Below, in pieces: positions 45,525 to 57,394 of a stretch of 64,000 nucleotides of DNA. The notes under the pieces were generated by a model, which was not told the DNA's origin, ran no database searches, and saw nothing but the letters and a program-made list of their open reading frames with translations. The DNA is from Sclerodactyla briareus (taxonomy: Eukaryota > Echinodermata > Holothuroidea > Dendrochirotida > Sclerodactylidae). The first letter of the stretch is position 1. Each line of letters opens with the position of its first letter. A program made the position numbers and the translations under genes. The stretch lies in contig JAODTK010002098.1 of assembly GCA_026419785.1 (NCBI GenBank), positions 186,001-250,000 on the forward strand, in the 5' to 3' direction.

Positions 45525-46485
45525 AAAAGTGGTCATTTAGTGCCAATACTGGAGGAAGAGTGGTCATTTAGTGCCAATAATGGAGGAAGAGTGGTCATTT
45601 ATGGCCAATAATAGAGGAAGAGTGGTCATTTAGTGCCAATACTGGAGGAAGAGTGGCCATTCAGTGTGAACACTGGAGAAAGAATGGTCAATTAGTGCCA
45701 ACACCCGAGAAAAGGTGGTCATTTAGTGCAATAATGGTGGAAGAGTGGTAATTTAGTGCCAATAATGGAGGAAGAGTGGTCATTTAGTGCCAATATTAGA
45801 GGAGTGGTCATTTAGTGCCAATACTGGAGGAAGAGTGGTCATTTAGTGCCAATAATGGAGGAAGAGTGGTCATTTAGTGCCAGTAATGGAGGAAGAGTGT
45901 CATTTAGTGCCAATAATGGAGGAAGAGTGGTCATTAGTGCCAATAATGGAGGAAGAGTAGTCATTTAGTGCCAATAATGGAGGAAGAGTGGTCATTTAGT
46001 GTCAATAATGAGGACGAGTGGTCACTAAGTGCCAGTAATGGAGGAAGAGGAGTGGTCATTTAGTGCCAATAATGGAGGAAGAGTGGTCATTTAGTGCCAA
46101 TAATGAGAAGAGTGGTCATTTAGTGCCAATATTAGAGGAGTGGTCATTTAGTGCCAACAATGAAGAAGGAATGGTCATTCAGTGACAATACTGGAGGAAG
46201 AGTGGTCATTTATGGCCAATAATAGAGGAAGAGTGGTCATTTAGTGCCAATATTAGAGGAGTGGTCATTTAGTGCCAATACTGAAGGAATGGTCATTTAG
46301 TGCCAATACTAGAGTTGGAATGGTCATTTTGTGCGAACACTGGAGAAAAAATGGTCATTAAGTGCCAAAACTGGAGAAAGAGTGGTCATTTAGTGCCAGC
46401 AATGAAGAAAGAATTTTCATTAAGTCCCAATATGAGAAGAATGGTCATTTAGTGTCAGCACTGGAGGAAGAGTAGTAATTTCTGA
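45525..46485 (+). repeat. 31-bp minisatellite, about 30 units
   Basis: Tandem 'agtggtcatttagtgccaat' + 'aatggaggaag' units with point changes, some shortened by several bases ('attagaggagtgg'). No protein is implied. Confidence 0.95.
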
Positions 46486-47035
46486 TGAAGATGTCTCAAT
46501 GTTGTGACAATGCATGCTCAAAACCGCACAAATGTACCAAGACGAATGTACAAATTATGTGCTAAAAGTTCAAGATCATCAGGCTGAAGAGGCAGTTGAA
46601 AACAATGGCAATGACATCTTAACATCCATCAGAGAATGACTGTTTGGGGGTCGTTAATGCTTCTTTTTCAGCGATGTACTGTTTTGGTTCCAACGGCACT
46701 ATATGAACATTTCAATCCAAGGTCCCTCTGCACAAAAAAGCTGGAAGGAACACCTACACTGTCCACGTTAGACTGCCAGAACTGGCTTGTAGGCCACAAT
46801 GCAGGGTATGGATCAATGGGTAGATATTGAACCATCAACATGTTTTGTGTTGTATGGAAGTTGGTGTAGTGCTAAAGATTTTGTAATCACGTCTCTCTCT
46901 CTCTCTCTCAAAAAGTGCATTGGAACCACTTGAATAATTTATGCATGACTAACCTGCAACATCAGTTCGTCCGGATACAGTAGCGTTTGGCCCTTCTCCC
47001 ACACTGGTGCTTGCTGACACACGTATTGTGTAATA
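46486..47035 (+). repeat. Family B fragment, then unassigned sequence with (CT)n
   Basis: 46,500-46,660 has family B phrases ('aaaccgcacaaatgtaccaagacgaatgtac' in two parts, 'gttcaagatcatcaggc'). A (CT)n tract is at about 46,891-46,909. The rest is unassigned. Confidence 0.5.
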
Positions 47036-47178
47036 GGTGTAGGGCTCTGCAAACAAGAATGAAGCAAATGGAAATAAATTACTGGAATGAAATTGTCAAA
47101 CACTCAAGAAAACTCATTGGTGACACATTCATCAACCAAAGATTTGTGAACAATCCCTACATGCCATATATACAGCAG
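47036..47178 (+). CDS. Candidate exon of an unrecognised host gene
   Basis: Open frame reading '..RALQTRMKQMEIN' through 'NNPYMPYIQQ', ending at CAG (47,176-47,178) directly before GTAATG, a plausible splice donor. Possible acceptors are the AG at 47,035 or 47,042. The composition (charged, with aromatic residues, little low complexity) looks protein-like and the segment is not repeated elsewhere in the window. I do not recognise the family. It could equally be chance or part of a retrogene. Confidence 0.3.
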
Positions 47179-47454
47179 GTAATGAAAACGTTACATTGGG
47201 GCCGCTCGGCCGTGCCTGTCCGGTTTGGAAGCAAAACAGTAGTTAAACTGGGGCAACAATTCACCCAGCCTTCATTCTGTTCTCTGCAATCTTCACCCAC
47301 CTAAATCATCCATCACCCATGCAAAACGTAATTGTTTCCATCCTAATATTCCATGAATCAGAGTATCTATGATATTGCTCTGCACAAGTTCGCTATCAAA
47401 ATTAACATTATGGAAATCACCAAATTTGTGAAGATCCAATGCACATCAAGGAAA

Positions 47455-47642
47455 GGGCATCAATGGTCCTTACCCCAGATTCTGAAGAAGAACACTATCA
47501 AAAGGTTGAAAGAACACTTGAATTTACATCTTGGCGAGCAAAGTTACCACTCACATTGTCAATGGAAAATTCTTCAGTGACCATCGGTATACAGCAAGAA
47601 AAGAGGATTGGGAATATATGTCAAATACAAATAAATTTGTAA
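47455..47642 (+). CDS. Candidate second exon of the same gene, ending in stop
   Basis: Open in the phase left by the preceding candidate exon if the acceptor is the AG at 47,453-47,454. It reads 'ERASMVLTPDSEEEHYQKVE', then 'RTLEFTSWRAKLPLTLSMENSS', which I give in two parts, and stops at 47,640-47,642. The frame is also open upstream to about 47,430. Acidic and serine-rich, with no recognised domain. Support is only phase compatibility and coding-like composition. Confidence 0.3.
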
Positions 47643-48095
47643 TTCATGATCATTTTGTGAGAATATTTTTTCATGCCCAAACAAAGCCCTGTCTGTGTAT
47701 CTGTGCGTGAGATGAACATTGCATTGGACTGCAGAGTAAGCTACAACATGGTTTGGTACAAAATATATATGTAGTCTAAGTCAGTTGACCATCTTATGCA
47801 GAATTGTACATACAAGTAGTTGGCAGAACAATGATTAAAATAAACCTACAAAAAGTATGTGTTTTTAAGACAATGGAATTGCATGCTGATATTTCTGTAA
47901 TGACTGTCAATTTTTCAATAAGCAGGCTCATCACTTGCAAGTCTGCTTATATGCTCAATATATATAAGGCAGTACATCTATATAAGGCAGTGTGTGTCAC
48001 GTTCTCTCTCCTCTCCTCCATCCTGAGAATGCTAACTGTTGGTGGAACCTCGGTTTTGACTCAACAGCTGTGGTGGACGAGCGTTTTCTTGACAG
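47643..48095. other. No gene recognised
   Basis: AT-rich sequence between the candidate exon and the LINE 3' end. The last 90 bp may belong to the LINE in another frame. Confidence 0.45.
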
Positions 48096-48203
48096 GCTAT
48101 TAGACTGTGGAACGCTCTCACTTCTCACATGAGGAATCCTAACACGCTTGATGCCTTCAAGCAGAAACTCCAAGTTATCTCTTCCAAAGCGCTTTTGAAG
48201 TGA
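48096..48203 (+). pseudogene. LINE reverse transcriptase C-terminus remnant
   Basis: One clean frame of 35 residues and a stop: 'AIRLWNALTSHMRNPNTLDA' followed by 'FKQKLQVISSKALLK'. The pattern 'LWNALP..LR....LD.FK..L' is the conserved C-terminal tail of many CR1/jockey-like LINE ORF2 proteins. The upstream part of the element is missing or frameshifted. Confidence 0.7.
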
Positions 48204-48239
48204 CCACAATTTAGGCGATTGGGCAGTTTGGTTCAAACT

Positions 48240-49190
48240 AGAGAACCAATGGTTCAGTAGCTCAAAACTGGGGCAAAAATTTTCAATACGTAGTGAACTG
48301 GTGAGTGTTATTGAAGTTTGTGATTGTTTCATTATACGGACCTTTGATGACAGTGAGCGATCATCATGAAGATACAACTTTAATTGTAAAGGAGAAACAT
48401 GCAGGCCCATTAGGCTTCTTCAATGACCTTTGACGATTGGGTGGTCAAATGTACCCAGCAGTAAATGAATATTCTGTCCATCTCTGGTCACTGTCCATCA
48501 AGCATAAGCAGTATGGGCTAAAAACATGCAAATTGCATATTATTCTACAATTTGAACAGAATTGCCTAGTAATCCCTTTTTTATGACCTTCCCCTTACCA
48601 CTTCCTGTTGGGACCCCCTGTACTACTATTAAATGATTATCTGTTTTCACACATCCTGCAATCCGACCTAATTTACAGGAGAAGTAGCATTTGCAGTGTT
48701 TTTCACTCATGGCCCTTGTGAACCATTGAACCTATGCCATTTAACCTTGACCTTTAGAGGTCAATGATGAACATTGGTCAATAAACATTGTGACCAATTG
48801 TAGTCAAGATCCATCGAAGCATGAGTATTTAGGGCCGAAAACATGCAATTTGCGTATTATTTTACGATTTGAACAAAATTGCCTACTACAAAACAACACC
48901 CTTTAATGACCTTTCACCTACAATTCCATACAATGCACATGTAACCATTTCCATGACTGCCACTGGTCACATATCATGGCATTCCAATCTGATCTGCAGA
49001 AGTAATAGTTTGCAGTTTTCCACATCATGACCGATTGTGCCCTTGTAATACCATTTGACTGATGACCCATCGATTAATAAACATGAACCATATCTCTATC
49101 AAAGCCGAACATTTGGTGGCCAAAAAAAAAGCAAAAGTATATAAAGACAGACTGGATAGATAGATAGAAAGACATGGGCATTACAATAAA
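48240..49190 (+). repeat. Dispersed repeat family A, long copy
   Basis: Aligns with 4,320-5,290 from 'gaaccaatggttcagtagctc' through 'gcatgagtatttagggcc' to a gatagatag tail (49,155-49,172). It follows a LINE 3' end, which raises the possibility that family A is mobilised as a LINE-derived tail. Confidence 0.75.
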
Positions 49191-50600
49191 ATGGGCCCCA
49201 GGGCCCAGAACCCCAAATTCCCAAACACCCTCCATGGTCCTCTACCCAAGGACCAAATGTATAAACTTTGCTAGAAAATCAATTGAAGCTTGTGGGGAGA
49301 GATGCATTTCAGGTACCATTATGTGAAATTTCATGAAATGGGCCTCTGGCCCAAGTGGGACCTTGGACCAAAAAATTCCTGAGCAACCTGGGTGGTAATA
49401 GTGTTAGACCATCATATTACCATATGTCCGCACTGTGCACGAAAATTTGTAAGGGGAGAACCATTTTGCCTAATTCCACATGATGAGCCCCAGGGCCCAC
49501 ACTTGCTATGGGTCCTAGACCCCTGAACACCCTTGAGCCATCAGGCCAAATTATGACTGGAACAGAATCACAGTGCAACAGAATTTGTTTGGAATACAAG
49601 ATTTGAATTTTGTGTATTTCATATGATGGGCCCTAGAGCCCGAAGTTGGCCCCTTGGTCCAAAATGCTATGAACCCCAAATGGCCCTCTAACCAAGGACC
49701 ATTACATGTTAAACTTTGAAGAAAATCAATTGAACTTGTGGGAGAGATGCATTTCAGGTACCAATTGATGCAAAATTTAATACTAGAAAGCCACCAATGG
49801 GCTGTAGCCGCAAACTGCACAATGTACCGGACAGAATAGGCCTACAAAATTAGGTGATAAATGGTTCAAGATCATGAAGTCCAAGAAGGTAGTTTCAAAC
49901 TATGGCTTATTGTGCCCTGCTAATAACTTTGACAATGACCATATGCCCAAAGATGTCTAAGCAGTGTATAGACATCACATAAGGGGCTGAGGGCCCAAGT
50001 GAGAATGTGGGTTTTGGGTCCTACTGTAAATCCCTGGGCATCCTGAGGTAAGGCTAGTAGATCCTAATTATGACTGAAAACATCAGCAATTTGAAACGAA
50101 TTTGTTGGAGTAAAGATGAGCAGTATTTTCATTATATTGGGCTCTAGGGACCAAACTGGACCCAAGATCCCCAAACACCCCTGATGGCCTTCTACACACG
50201 GACCATTACATGTAACTATGAAGAACATAGTGAATCGTGTGGGAGGAGCTTCATTTCAAGACCATGTTTGTAAATTTCATAAGAATGGGCCGACGGGCCC
50301 AAGTGGGACTTTAATGGCATTTGAACCTTGACCTTCACACGGTCAAACATGTCCCATGTGGTCAATGAACATTGTGTCCAAGTTTTGGGTCAACATTTCA
50401 TTATGAGAATGAACTGTTTGGGAGCCAAACAACGCAATTGTTGACACATGGATGGATGGATGGATGGAGGTGGATGGATGGATAGAGATAGAGAGGAGAG
50501 ATGATAGATATATAGATAGATAATAAATAGATAGATAGATAGATAGATAGGGACATGGAAATTCATTAGCTCAACCAGCTGGGGTTGTTGAGACTAAAAT
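49191..50600 (+). repeat. Dispersed repeat family B with gatg/gata tail
   Basis: Family B phrases repeat about three times ('gggccctagagcccgaag', 'caccctccatggtcctctacc', 'gagatgcatttcaggtaccatt'). The tail is a long atgg/gata microsatellite (50,448-50,552) followed by 'attagctcaaccagctgggg'. Confidence 0.7.
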
Positions 50601-51770
50601 TACAGGCAATTTTGATTGAAATCTGATTTTTTAACTCAAATGATGCTGTTTTTCGATTTTAGAAACAGCCCATACCCGATAAAACAGGGAAGGAATGCCG
50701 AATTTGTGGTGGTAGACATAATAAACTCACATAGGTGCTATTAGGAAAAGCCTGGGACCTTTCACTCGATAGAATCTTACTCATAGAATTATATTCAGCA
50801 ACCCAAATGCCCAGAACCTCCTGGAATTTGTGAGCTATAACAGCGAGGCAGTTTAATATAAGAATAATTATTATAGATAATAATGACCACAGTTCAAGAT
50901 CATCTGATGTCAACTCTAGGAGAAGAAGAATTTGGCATAGGCCTATTTGCATGAAATGTCCCAAAATAACCTAAACTGCACCTGTGTCACTGATGCTCAA
51001 CTACGCAAGTCAGAGGTCAGGGACAAAATATTAGGAATGTACATAATTATACATACTGAAATACGTATGATGAAGTTGACTGTTCCGATTCTGAACGTGA
51101 GGCCTATAATATGCGAGAATACCACTAACTTATAGGCCTTAGTGAAGCTCTAATGCTACTGCACATCTTTGAACATCCGGACCCAAATATCGGGAACTGT
51201 AACAAAGATTAACACTGGCCAAAACGGTACAGTCGGTCACCATCAACTGTCACAGATTTCTGTGTGTTTAATATGAGGTATGATACTGAGCGATTATGGG
51301 TACAGTATGAGAGTAGGCCTAATATACTTATATTTGTCGACCTAACACGAGTAGGAAAAAGAAAACAACCTGACTCTAACAAGAATTCCCATCTTGAAAG
51401 TAAGAACCGTCAGACTAATTCTCCTCCTGAAGGTGCCCATATCAGCGGATGCATTCAAATTCATTGATATTTATAATTTGGAGCAGAACGAGTCAAACCC
51501 TTCACTGGTTTAGTGTAGTGGAAAACAGTAGTGTGCAGGTGCCTAAAGCTAGCTAGCTGTAGCCTGTTAATACACTTATCACAGTACAGTAACGTGAGAG
51601 CTGGGTTGGAGAGCACAATGAGCGCTTGACCACTTGACTCAGATCCAGTAGGGGGAATTCCTATTTCCAGTGAGATGATGTTGGTAGTGTTCCCAGCCAC
51701 ATTCTAAAAAATAGAACTAACAGCGAATTATATGAGAACTATATGAATCACAGCAATTCTCTCTAAATAT
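50601..51770. other. No gene recognised
   Basis: AT-rich, apparently low-copy sequence. Short open frames (about 50,964-50,659 minus, 51,700-51,461 minus) lack motifs. Confidence 0.45.
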
Positions 51771-52372
51771 GCTTTCAGCCACACTGGGCCATGGGTCCTA
51801 AGGTCCTAATGGGCCCAAGGCCAGGGGCCAAAAATGGGCCCAAGCCTCCATAACCCCGGACACCCCCTCTTCCTAAGGTCCATTACATGCAATTTGAAGA
51901 AAATAAATTGAAGCTGGTGGGAAAGAGATGCCTTTCAAGTACCCTCGTGTGAATTTCATAAAATGGGCCATTAGGCCCTAGTGGGACCTTGGAACCGAAA
52001 AATTCTGAACACCCTGAAGGTACGGCTGATAGACCATCATTATGACCGAACATCAAGCCACTGTGCACCAAAATTCGTAGGAATACAAAATTTTTACCGA
52101 ATTTCATACACTTAGATGGCCCTCAGCCCAAGGACCCCTTACATGTAGCTTTGAAGAAAGTTGATTGAAGCTTTGTAGAGATGCATTTCACGTACCATTG
52201 TGTGAAATTTCATAGAATGGGCCCTGGGGCCCAAATGGGACCTTGGACAAAAATTCTGAACACCCTGAAGGAACGGCTGTTAGATCGTCAATATGACTAA
52301 ACCACAGCCTGATGCACCTAATTGTAGAGAAGTATCGTTTTGGCAGTTTCCACTTTATTAGCCCTTGTGCAC
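51771..52372 (+). repeat. Dispersed repeat family B
   Basis: Two partial tandem family B copies ('gatgcctttcaagtaccctcgtgtgaa', 'gatgcatttcacgtaccattgtgtgaaa'), leading into 'ttagcccttgtgc', where a MITE is inserted. Confidence 0.65.
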
Positions 52373-52588
52373 CAGGGCTCGAAAAATACATAAGCCCGTA
52401 GCCGGGGCCTACTTGAGACGGCATTCGGGCTAGTAGGAATTGGTGACGATGCCCTTCGGGCAGTGGTTTAAATCATGAACTTGTGTTTGCAGTATATGCA
52501 ATCGGCTATCAGAGCTTGTTCGGCTACTGATGCATTTTTTCTCAAAGCCCATGGGCTATTTGAGGTCAGGTACATTTTTCGAGCCCTG
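52373..52588. mobile_element. 216-bp MITE, hAT-like
   Basis: Perfect 15-bp terminal inverted repeats: CAGGGCTCGAAAAAT (52,373-52,387) and ATTTTTCGAGCCCTG (52,574-52,588). The interior has complementary 'agcccgtagcc', 'cgggctagtagg', 'cccttcgggcag' and 'agcccatgggct' segments, so it can fold. Flanks carry ttgtgcac on the left and ttgtgccc two bases past the right end, an imperfect 8-bp duplication. It is too short to encode a transposase and would be moved in trans. Confidence 0.85.
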
Positions 52589-52815
52589 CATTGTGCCCCC
52601 CTTTAATGCCATTTGACCTTGAACTGTAGATGGTCAACGATGACCCATCAGTCATAAGCATTGTGACCATGTCTGGTCGATATTCATCAAAACATGAACA
52701 TTCTGTGGCCAAAAGCAAAAGTTTACGACTGGATAATAGGAGGATAGATAGGAGGATAGATAGATAGAAATGACATGCATCACAATAGCTCAAATAGCAT
52801 AGCTGGTTTGACTAA
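52589..52815 (+). repeat. Family A tail after the MITE
   Basis: 'ttgtgcccccctttaatgcc', 'gaccatgtctggtcgat', a gatagatag tail (52,744-52,768) and 'caaatagcatagctggtttgac'. It continues the repeat interrupted at 52,372. Confidence 0.7.
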
Positions 52816-53184
52816 AAAATGGATACTGAATTCTGTAACTGATCGGGTCAGACATCCTGGACTTATCGTGTTAACAAGATTCGCTTCAGACGTGACTGCA
52901 GGTTTGGCGGGGCAAGGACGGCAGGTGATGTGGACGGCACAACCAAACCGGGAGCAGTGAATTTGGCCCAGCAGATTCTGCAGTCTGAAGTTGCCCCATA
53001 CTACCCTCACAGTGGCAGCACACATCTGGGAAACTAAATCCGTGAAGGTCCACCTCCAGTAATCTTTTTTTTTTTATCAGCTGAGCGGCAAAATTAAAGT
53101 TACAAACACGACTTCCTGTGTTGTTAGACCTGTTAGTGCCTTTGAATCACAACTTGTTATTTACTTGTCTCGAAACACTTGGTG
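52816..53184. other. Satellite scrap and unassigned sequence
   Basis: 'cagacatcctggacttatcgtgttaacaagatt' (52,850-52,882) is a satellite fragment. 52,890-53,030 is GC-richer and open in one plus frame but has no recognised motif. Confidence 0.45.
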
Positions 53185-53472
53185 TAAGGGAGGCTACTAT
53201 GGATTGATTCATAGAGCACAGAGAGTCAATGTCAGCAGTACCATATCTGGTCAAACAACTCTTGGATTCGGTTCTCTCATGGCCCAGTGTTGGGGCCATT
53301 GAATTCTGTTCATTTTACCACACAACCCTGTGACTGATTTGCAAGCAAACACAGCATCAGTATACACTTATATGCTGATGACACTCAACTGTATCTCCCA
53401 TTTAAGCACCCATTTGAACTCCCCCAATGCTGAGAGCCTTACTCGAAATGGATTCAGTTTGTGTGTCTGAGA
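53185..53472 (+). pseudogene. LINE reverse transcriptase, part before the hAT insertion
   Basis: Plus-strand pieces: 'AQRVNVSSTISGQTTLGFG' (about 53,218-53,275), a decayed 'GPVLGP' box (53,280-53,298) and the catalytic 'HLYADDTQLYLPF' box (about 53,364-53,404). This is a CR1/L2-like non-LTR RT, different from the LINE at 27-38 kb. It is interrupted at 53,472 by a hAT transposon and resumes at 58,524. Several frameshifts are present. Confidence 0.75.
53465..53472 (+). repeat. Target-site duplication, left copy
   Basis: GTCTGAGA, identical to 58,516-58,523. Confidence 0.95.
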
Positions 53473-53908
53473 CAGTGTTTCCGCTAAGATCCGGCGATCG
53501 CGCGCTTCGCGCATGACTTTTGAAATCCCGCGTCAAAATATGCATCTGCGGGACATTCCCGCAGTCTTTTACTCCATAGAGAATTAGGGACAGTAGTATT
53601 TTCAAGAATTTTTCTATATCGGACTTGTCTGCAACGCAGAAAAAAATCGGAACTTGGTTGAGCGTCTTGACAATCCGTAATCATGCACAATCTGACGAAT
53701 GACAAAGCTCCATATATGCGACTACGATGTTGTCATCTAAGTCGCAATCTGATTGGGCCACACCTGGTCACTAACGTCTGTAGACCACACGCTGAAGGCG
53801 ATACTAAAACACATCAAACTAAACAGAACCATGTGTTGTGTTCCTTTCGATCGATCGCGATACTACTGGCCCAACTTTCATACTAAAACAACTTCGCAAC
53901 ACCGCGTC

Positions 53909-56871
53909 ATGGCCTCGAAAGATTTGTATTCCTTTTTCGAACGCAAGAAAACTACCGACCAGAAGAGTCAGCGGAACAAGAAAGTGAAGAAACGATCATA
54001 ACCGACGTTCCTCAGAGTTCCGGTCCGAAACGTTAGGCCCGCCAATAAGCTTGACATAGCCTAATGTTGCGACCATTGCGTGTGTAACTTGATACAATGC
54101 TGTTGGCGCCAGCGTAATCGGAGGTTTCGGAGCCGCAGCGGAGCCAGCACCCAGAAAGAAAGTGGATAAATTCCAGTGGCTGACACTTTGACCGTGGCTT
54201 CGATTCGAGAACGAACAAATGTTCTGTGCCTCGTGCAAGGAGGCCAGGCCACATGACACTGCCAACTTTGTGGGGAAAGGAAGCAGGGATTTTAAAACAA
54301 GTGCCCTGAGAAGACATGGCCAGTAGCAAGTTTTCATGCCAGTTCTCTACAGACTATAAAGGCGAGGAAAGTGAAACCCCTCGAAAAGCAGGCTGTGAAA
54401 ACTTGCCCAAGAGAGAGAGCGAGGGGTCATTTCAGCGATGAAGTCAACATACTTCATGGTAAAGCGACATATTGCTAACCATCTCCATAAGGATGTGATG
54501 GACTTCTTGCGGGTGAGTGCCCTGTTTACAATTTCTATTAGTTTCTATGGTTGGGGATTGTGAGCTCTTCAAACTTTGAGAAATAATTAGCCACTAACGA
54601 TTATATTACCTTAGGGCGATTGCAGCAGGCTTTTCAAGTTCCAACCAGACTGCAGACGCTCACCCGTGATAAGTGTAATCGGTATAGTATATTTTTTCAA
54701 ATATAAATTAGGGCGTCCAGAAATTTGCCAGTCCAGAAATTTGCACCTTATTTGAAATTAACATGTGTACTGTTTTTCTGAACTCGATCCCATATAGAGG
54801 CCTATAGCAAAAATTGTCTAATAAATTTCCACAAAATCAAGAATGTTTCAAATTTTAAAAAAATGCCAGCAAATGTGGGTACTGGGCACACTACTTTGTG
54901 ATATTTTTGGTGCTGCCCTTGAGCTGAGAGCTATAATAAAATTCAGAAATATTCTAATGGCCCAATGTTTTCATATTCAGTATGCAAACAAATGCCGGAA
55001 ACCTCTTATTTTCTTGCAATATGTTAGTGGCGGTGCCTATCATTCTGATAAATTGACAACGTCGCTAAAAACCAACATATGCCAACACTGTATTTCTTGT
55101 CCCCGAGACTGAATGCTGACAATTACAAAATACTCCCTAAAATTTCTGATCCATATAATGCCTGTATGACTACTGAGTGACTAGCTCTACGAATTCAACA
55201 TTTCAACATGAGCATTGTTTTACCCGGAGGTATTTTTTACTTCCAGTTTCAGAACTCACCCGATGCTGCCATTGCCAGAAGGGGCCTACTCCCACAGCGA
55301 AAGCCGGCCGAGAATCAGAGAGGTGATCTGTAGCATCATCGAAGAAGGTATTAAGGAGAAGCTCCTTCGATAGTGATTTCATTGGGTGATCATAGATGAG
55401 AGCACGGACATAGCTGTGGCCAAAAACTCTCATTGTGTACATGACACTTTGTCAATCATGGGGTGCGGGAGACCCACTTCATCAAGAATATCGAGATTGA
55501 AGGTGGGACTGCTGAGACTGTAAAAGCTAAATTAGATGAGGTCTGCCGAGACATGGGGGTATATTCTTCCAAGATCATGGGATTTGGATCGGACGGTGCC
55601 TCGGTTATGATGGGCAAGCGAGGTGGTGTTGTTGCCAGAGACTGAAGGAGGACAACCCTGACCTTATGTCATACAACTGCGTAGCCCATCCTTCTTGCCT
55701 TAGTCCCAGCCATGCAAGCAAAGGGATTAGCTTTCTGATAGAGTATGAGAAGAAGCTTGGCGCCCTTTTCAACTACTTCCATAATTCCCGGCCTCGAATG
55801 AGAACACTCAAGGAGGAGATAGAGGCACTTCTATCTGAGGATAATCTCAGCATCTCCGGGGTTTGCACCTGTCAGATGGTGTGAGTCATGGCCAATGCAG
55901 TGACAACCATTCCACGTCAGGTATAACCTCCCCGCCATCCTGTATCACTGGAGCTTGACTCCAGTAACTCCACCGCAAAAGGGCTTCACAGCTTCTTCGC
56001 TAGGTCATCTACCCTCCTGTCACTGCCTATTTAAGAGAATGTGTTAGTATCATATCAATCCTCTCGAAGTATTCCACGTGACACCTAATCCTAACCACTG
56101 TAAACCCAATGGTTGAATCCAAACGAAAGACTGCACTGCAAGTCTATGAGTGTAACACCTGCCGATTTGAGAAGGAAACTCGTGTGGCACTGGAGGCTAT
56201 GTGAGGGGCATCTGAGGAAGAGAGAGGCTGACCTGGTCCTAATCAGGGGAACTACAAGGGTGCTGTTATCACAGTACCCCACAGATGATTGAACAGGTCG
56301 ACTCCCTGAAGGCGAAGTTCACAGATAACATCGTCAGCAACCTTGAAGAAAGGTCCCCGTTGATGATATGTCTATCACTTCAAGTTCAGAATTTTGGACC
56401 CGGCCAACATGAGGAACACCAAAGTGACGACAGCCCAGCTGCAGACTACGTCCTCTGATATCAACCTGCTAGCAGAGCCTAACCACTCAGTTCTGCCAGA
56501 TTCGGAAGAGTGTGCTAAAGCAGAGTTCCCCCTGTTTAGGAAGCTGGTTTTAGATAATTACTTGGGTTCACCTTGAAGAAATTACTAAACACGTCATTTC
56601 AGAGCTGGCTATCGAGTTCCCAAACATAGCCACTCCCTATGAAATAGCATTGATCCTGCCAATGTCCTCAGCAATGTGTGAGCGCGGCTTTTCCATACAA
56701 AATGTATCCAGATTGCCATAAGGAACAGGCTCATCACACTAAGAAGGTCGGGTCAATACTGACTTCAAATTGTTTTGGATGGACCCCCCTACAGGAGTTT
56801 GACTATGCAAAGGCATTCCTCAAATGGAATGCATTGCGGGAGCGAAGGTTCGGTACTGGATCAAAGGCATA
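53909..56871 (+). pseudogene. hAT-family transposase, interrupted
   Basis: A start with 'MASKDLYSFFERKKT' lies at 53,909. A TTF-type zinc-finger-like region follows at about 54,165-54,330 ('VDKFQWL', 'MFCASCKEARPHD', 'ANFVGKGS', 'ALRRHG'), as in the ZNF862-like group of hAT proteins. A GTGAGT donor at about 54,513 and an AG at about 54,615 suggest an intron. The transposase core has 'VIIDESTDIAV' (about 55,386-55,420), 'IEIEGGTAETVKAKLDEV' and 'MGFGSDGASVMMGK' (55,490-55,620), and 'LMSYNCVAHP' (about 55,662-55,690). The C-terminal dimerisation region has 'LPMSSAMCERGFS' (about 56,655-56,695) and ends 'WNALRERRFGTGSKA' with a stop at 56,869-56,871. Stops and frameshifts lie between these pieces; some may be sequencing errors given the intact element ends. 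Confidence 0.8.
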
Positions 56872-57394
56872 AGTCATGCCATAATGGGAGTGGGTGTATG
56901 GGATGGGACTTTACAAGTCACCTTGTAAATTCAGTCAACATGCAATGCATTGCATCTGAGGTGTTTCTAGCAGGCAATTGACCTAACAGTTAATCAATTG
57001 TCAGTATTACTCATCCTATTCACTTTTTCCACAATTTTGTAATTGCTATAATGCCATGGTTATATCTTCAAATAGACTGAGGCTTTTTACTTCCAGACTG
57101 GAGTCACTGGACTGTAAGTAAATCATCTGTATAGTCACTTACCAACAGTTCCTGAATTTTTCTTGCTGACGAACTAGTAGATTCACTAGGTTGTATGATA
57201 CTGTTACCATGACCCAACGCGTCGCAGGTTTTTTCAGTTAAAGTAAACTTTTATGCCAACCATTACTTTCAAATGTTAGAAGTTATCCCTCTGTTTTACC
57301 TTGCCTGCCATTGTTATACCTTGTCTTATTCATCCTAAAAAAAATACAAGAGAACTTTTGTATGTATTCACAACTTACAGCACAAATTTACATT

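Noticed and set aside
43661..46485. CRISPR array
   Set aside because: Repeats are satellite and minisatellite units without unique spacers, in an animal-like genome.
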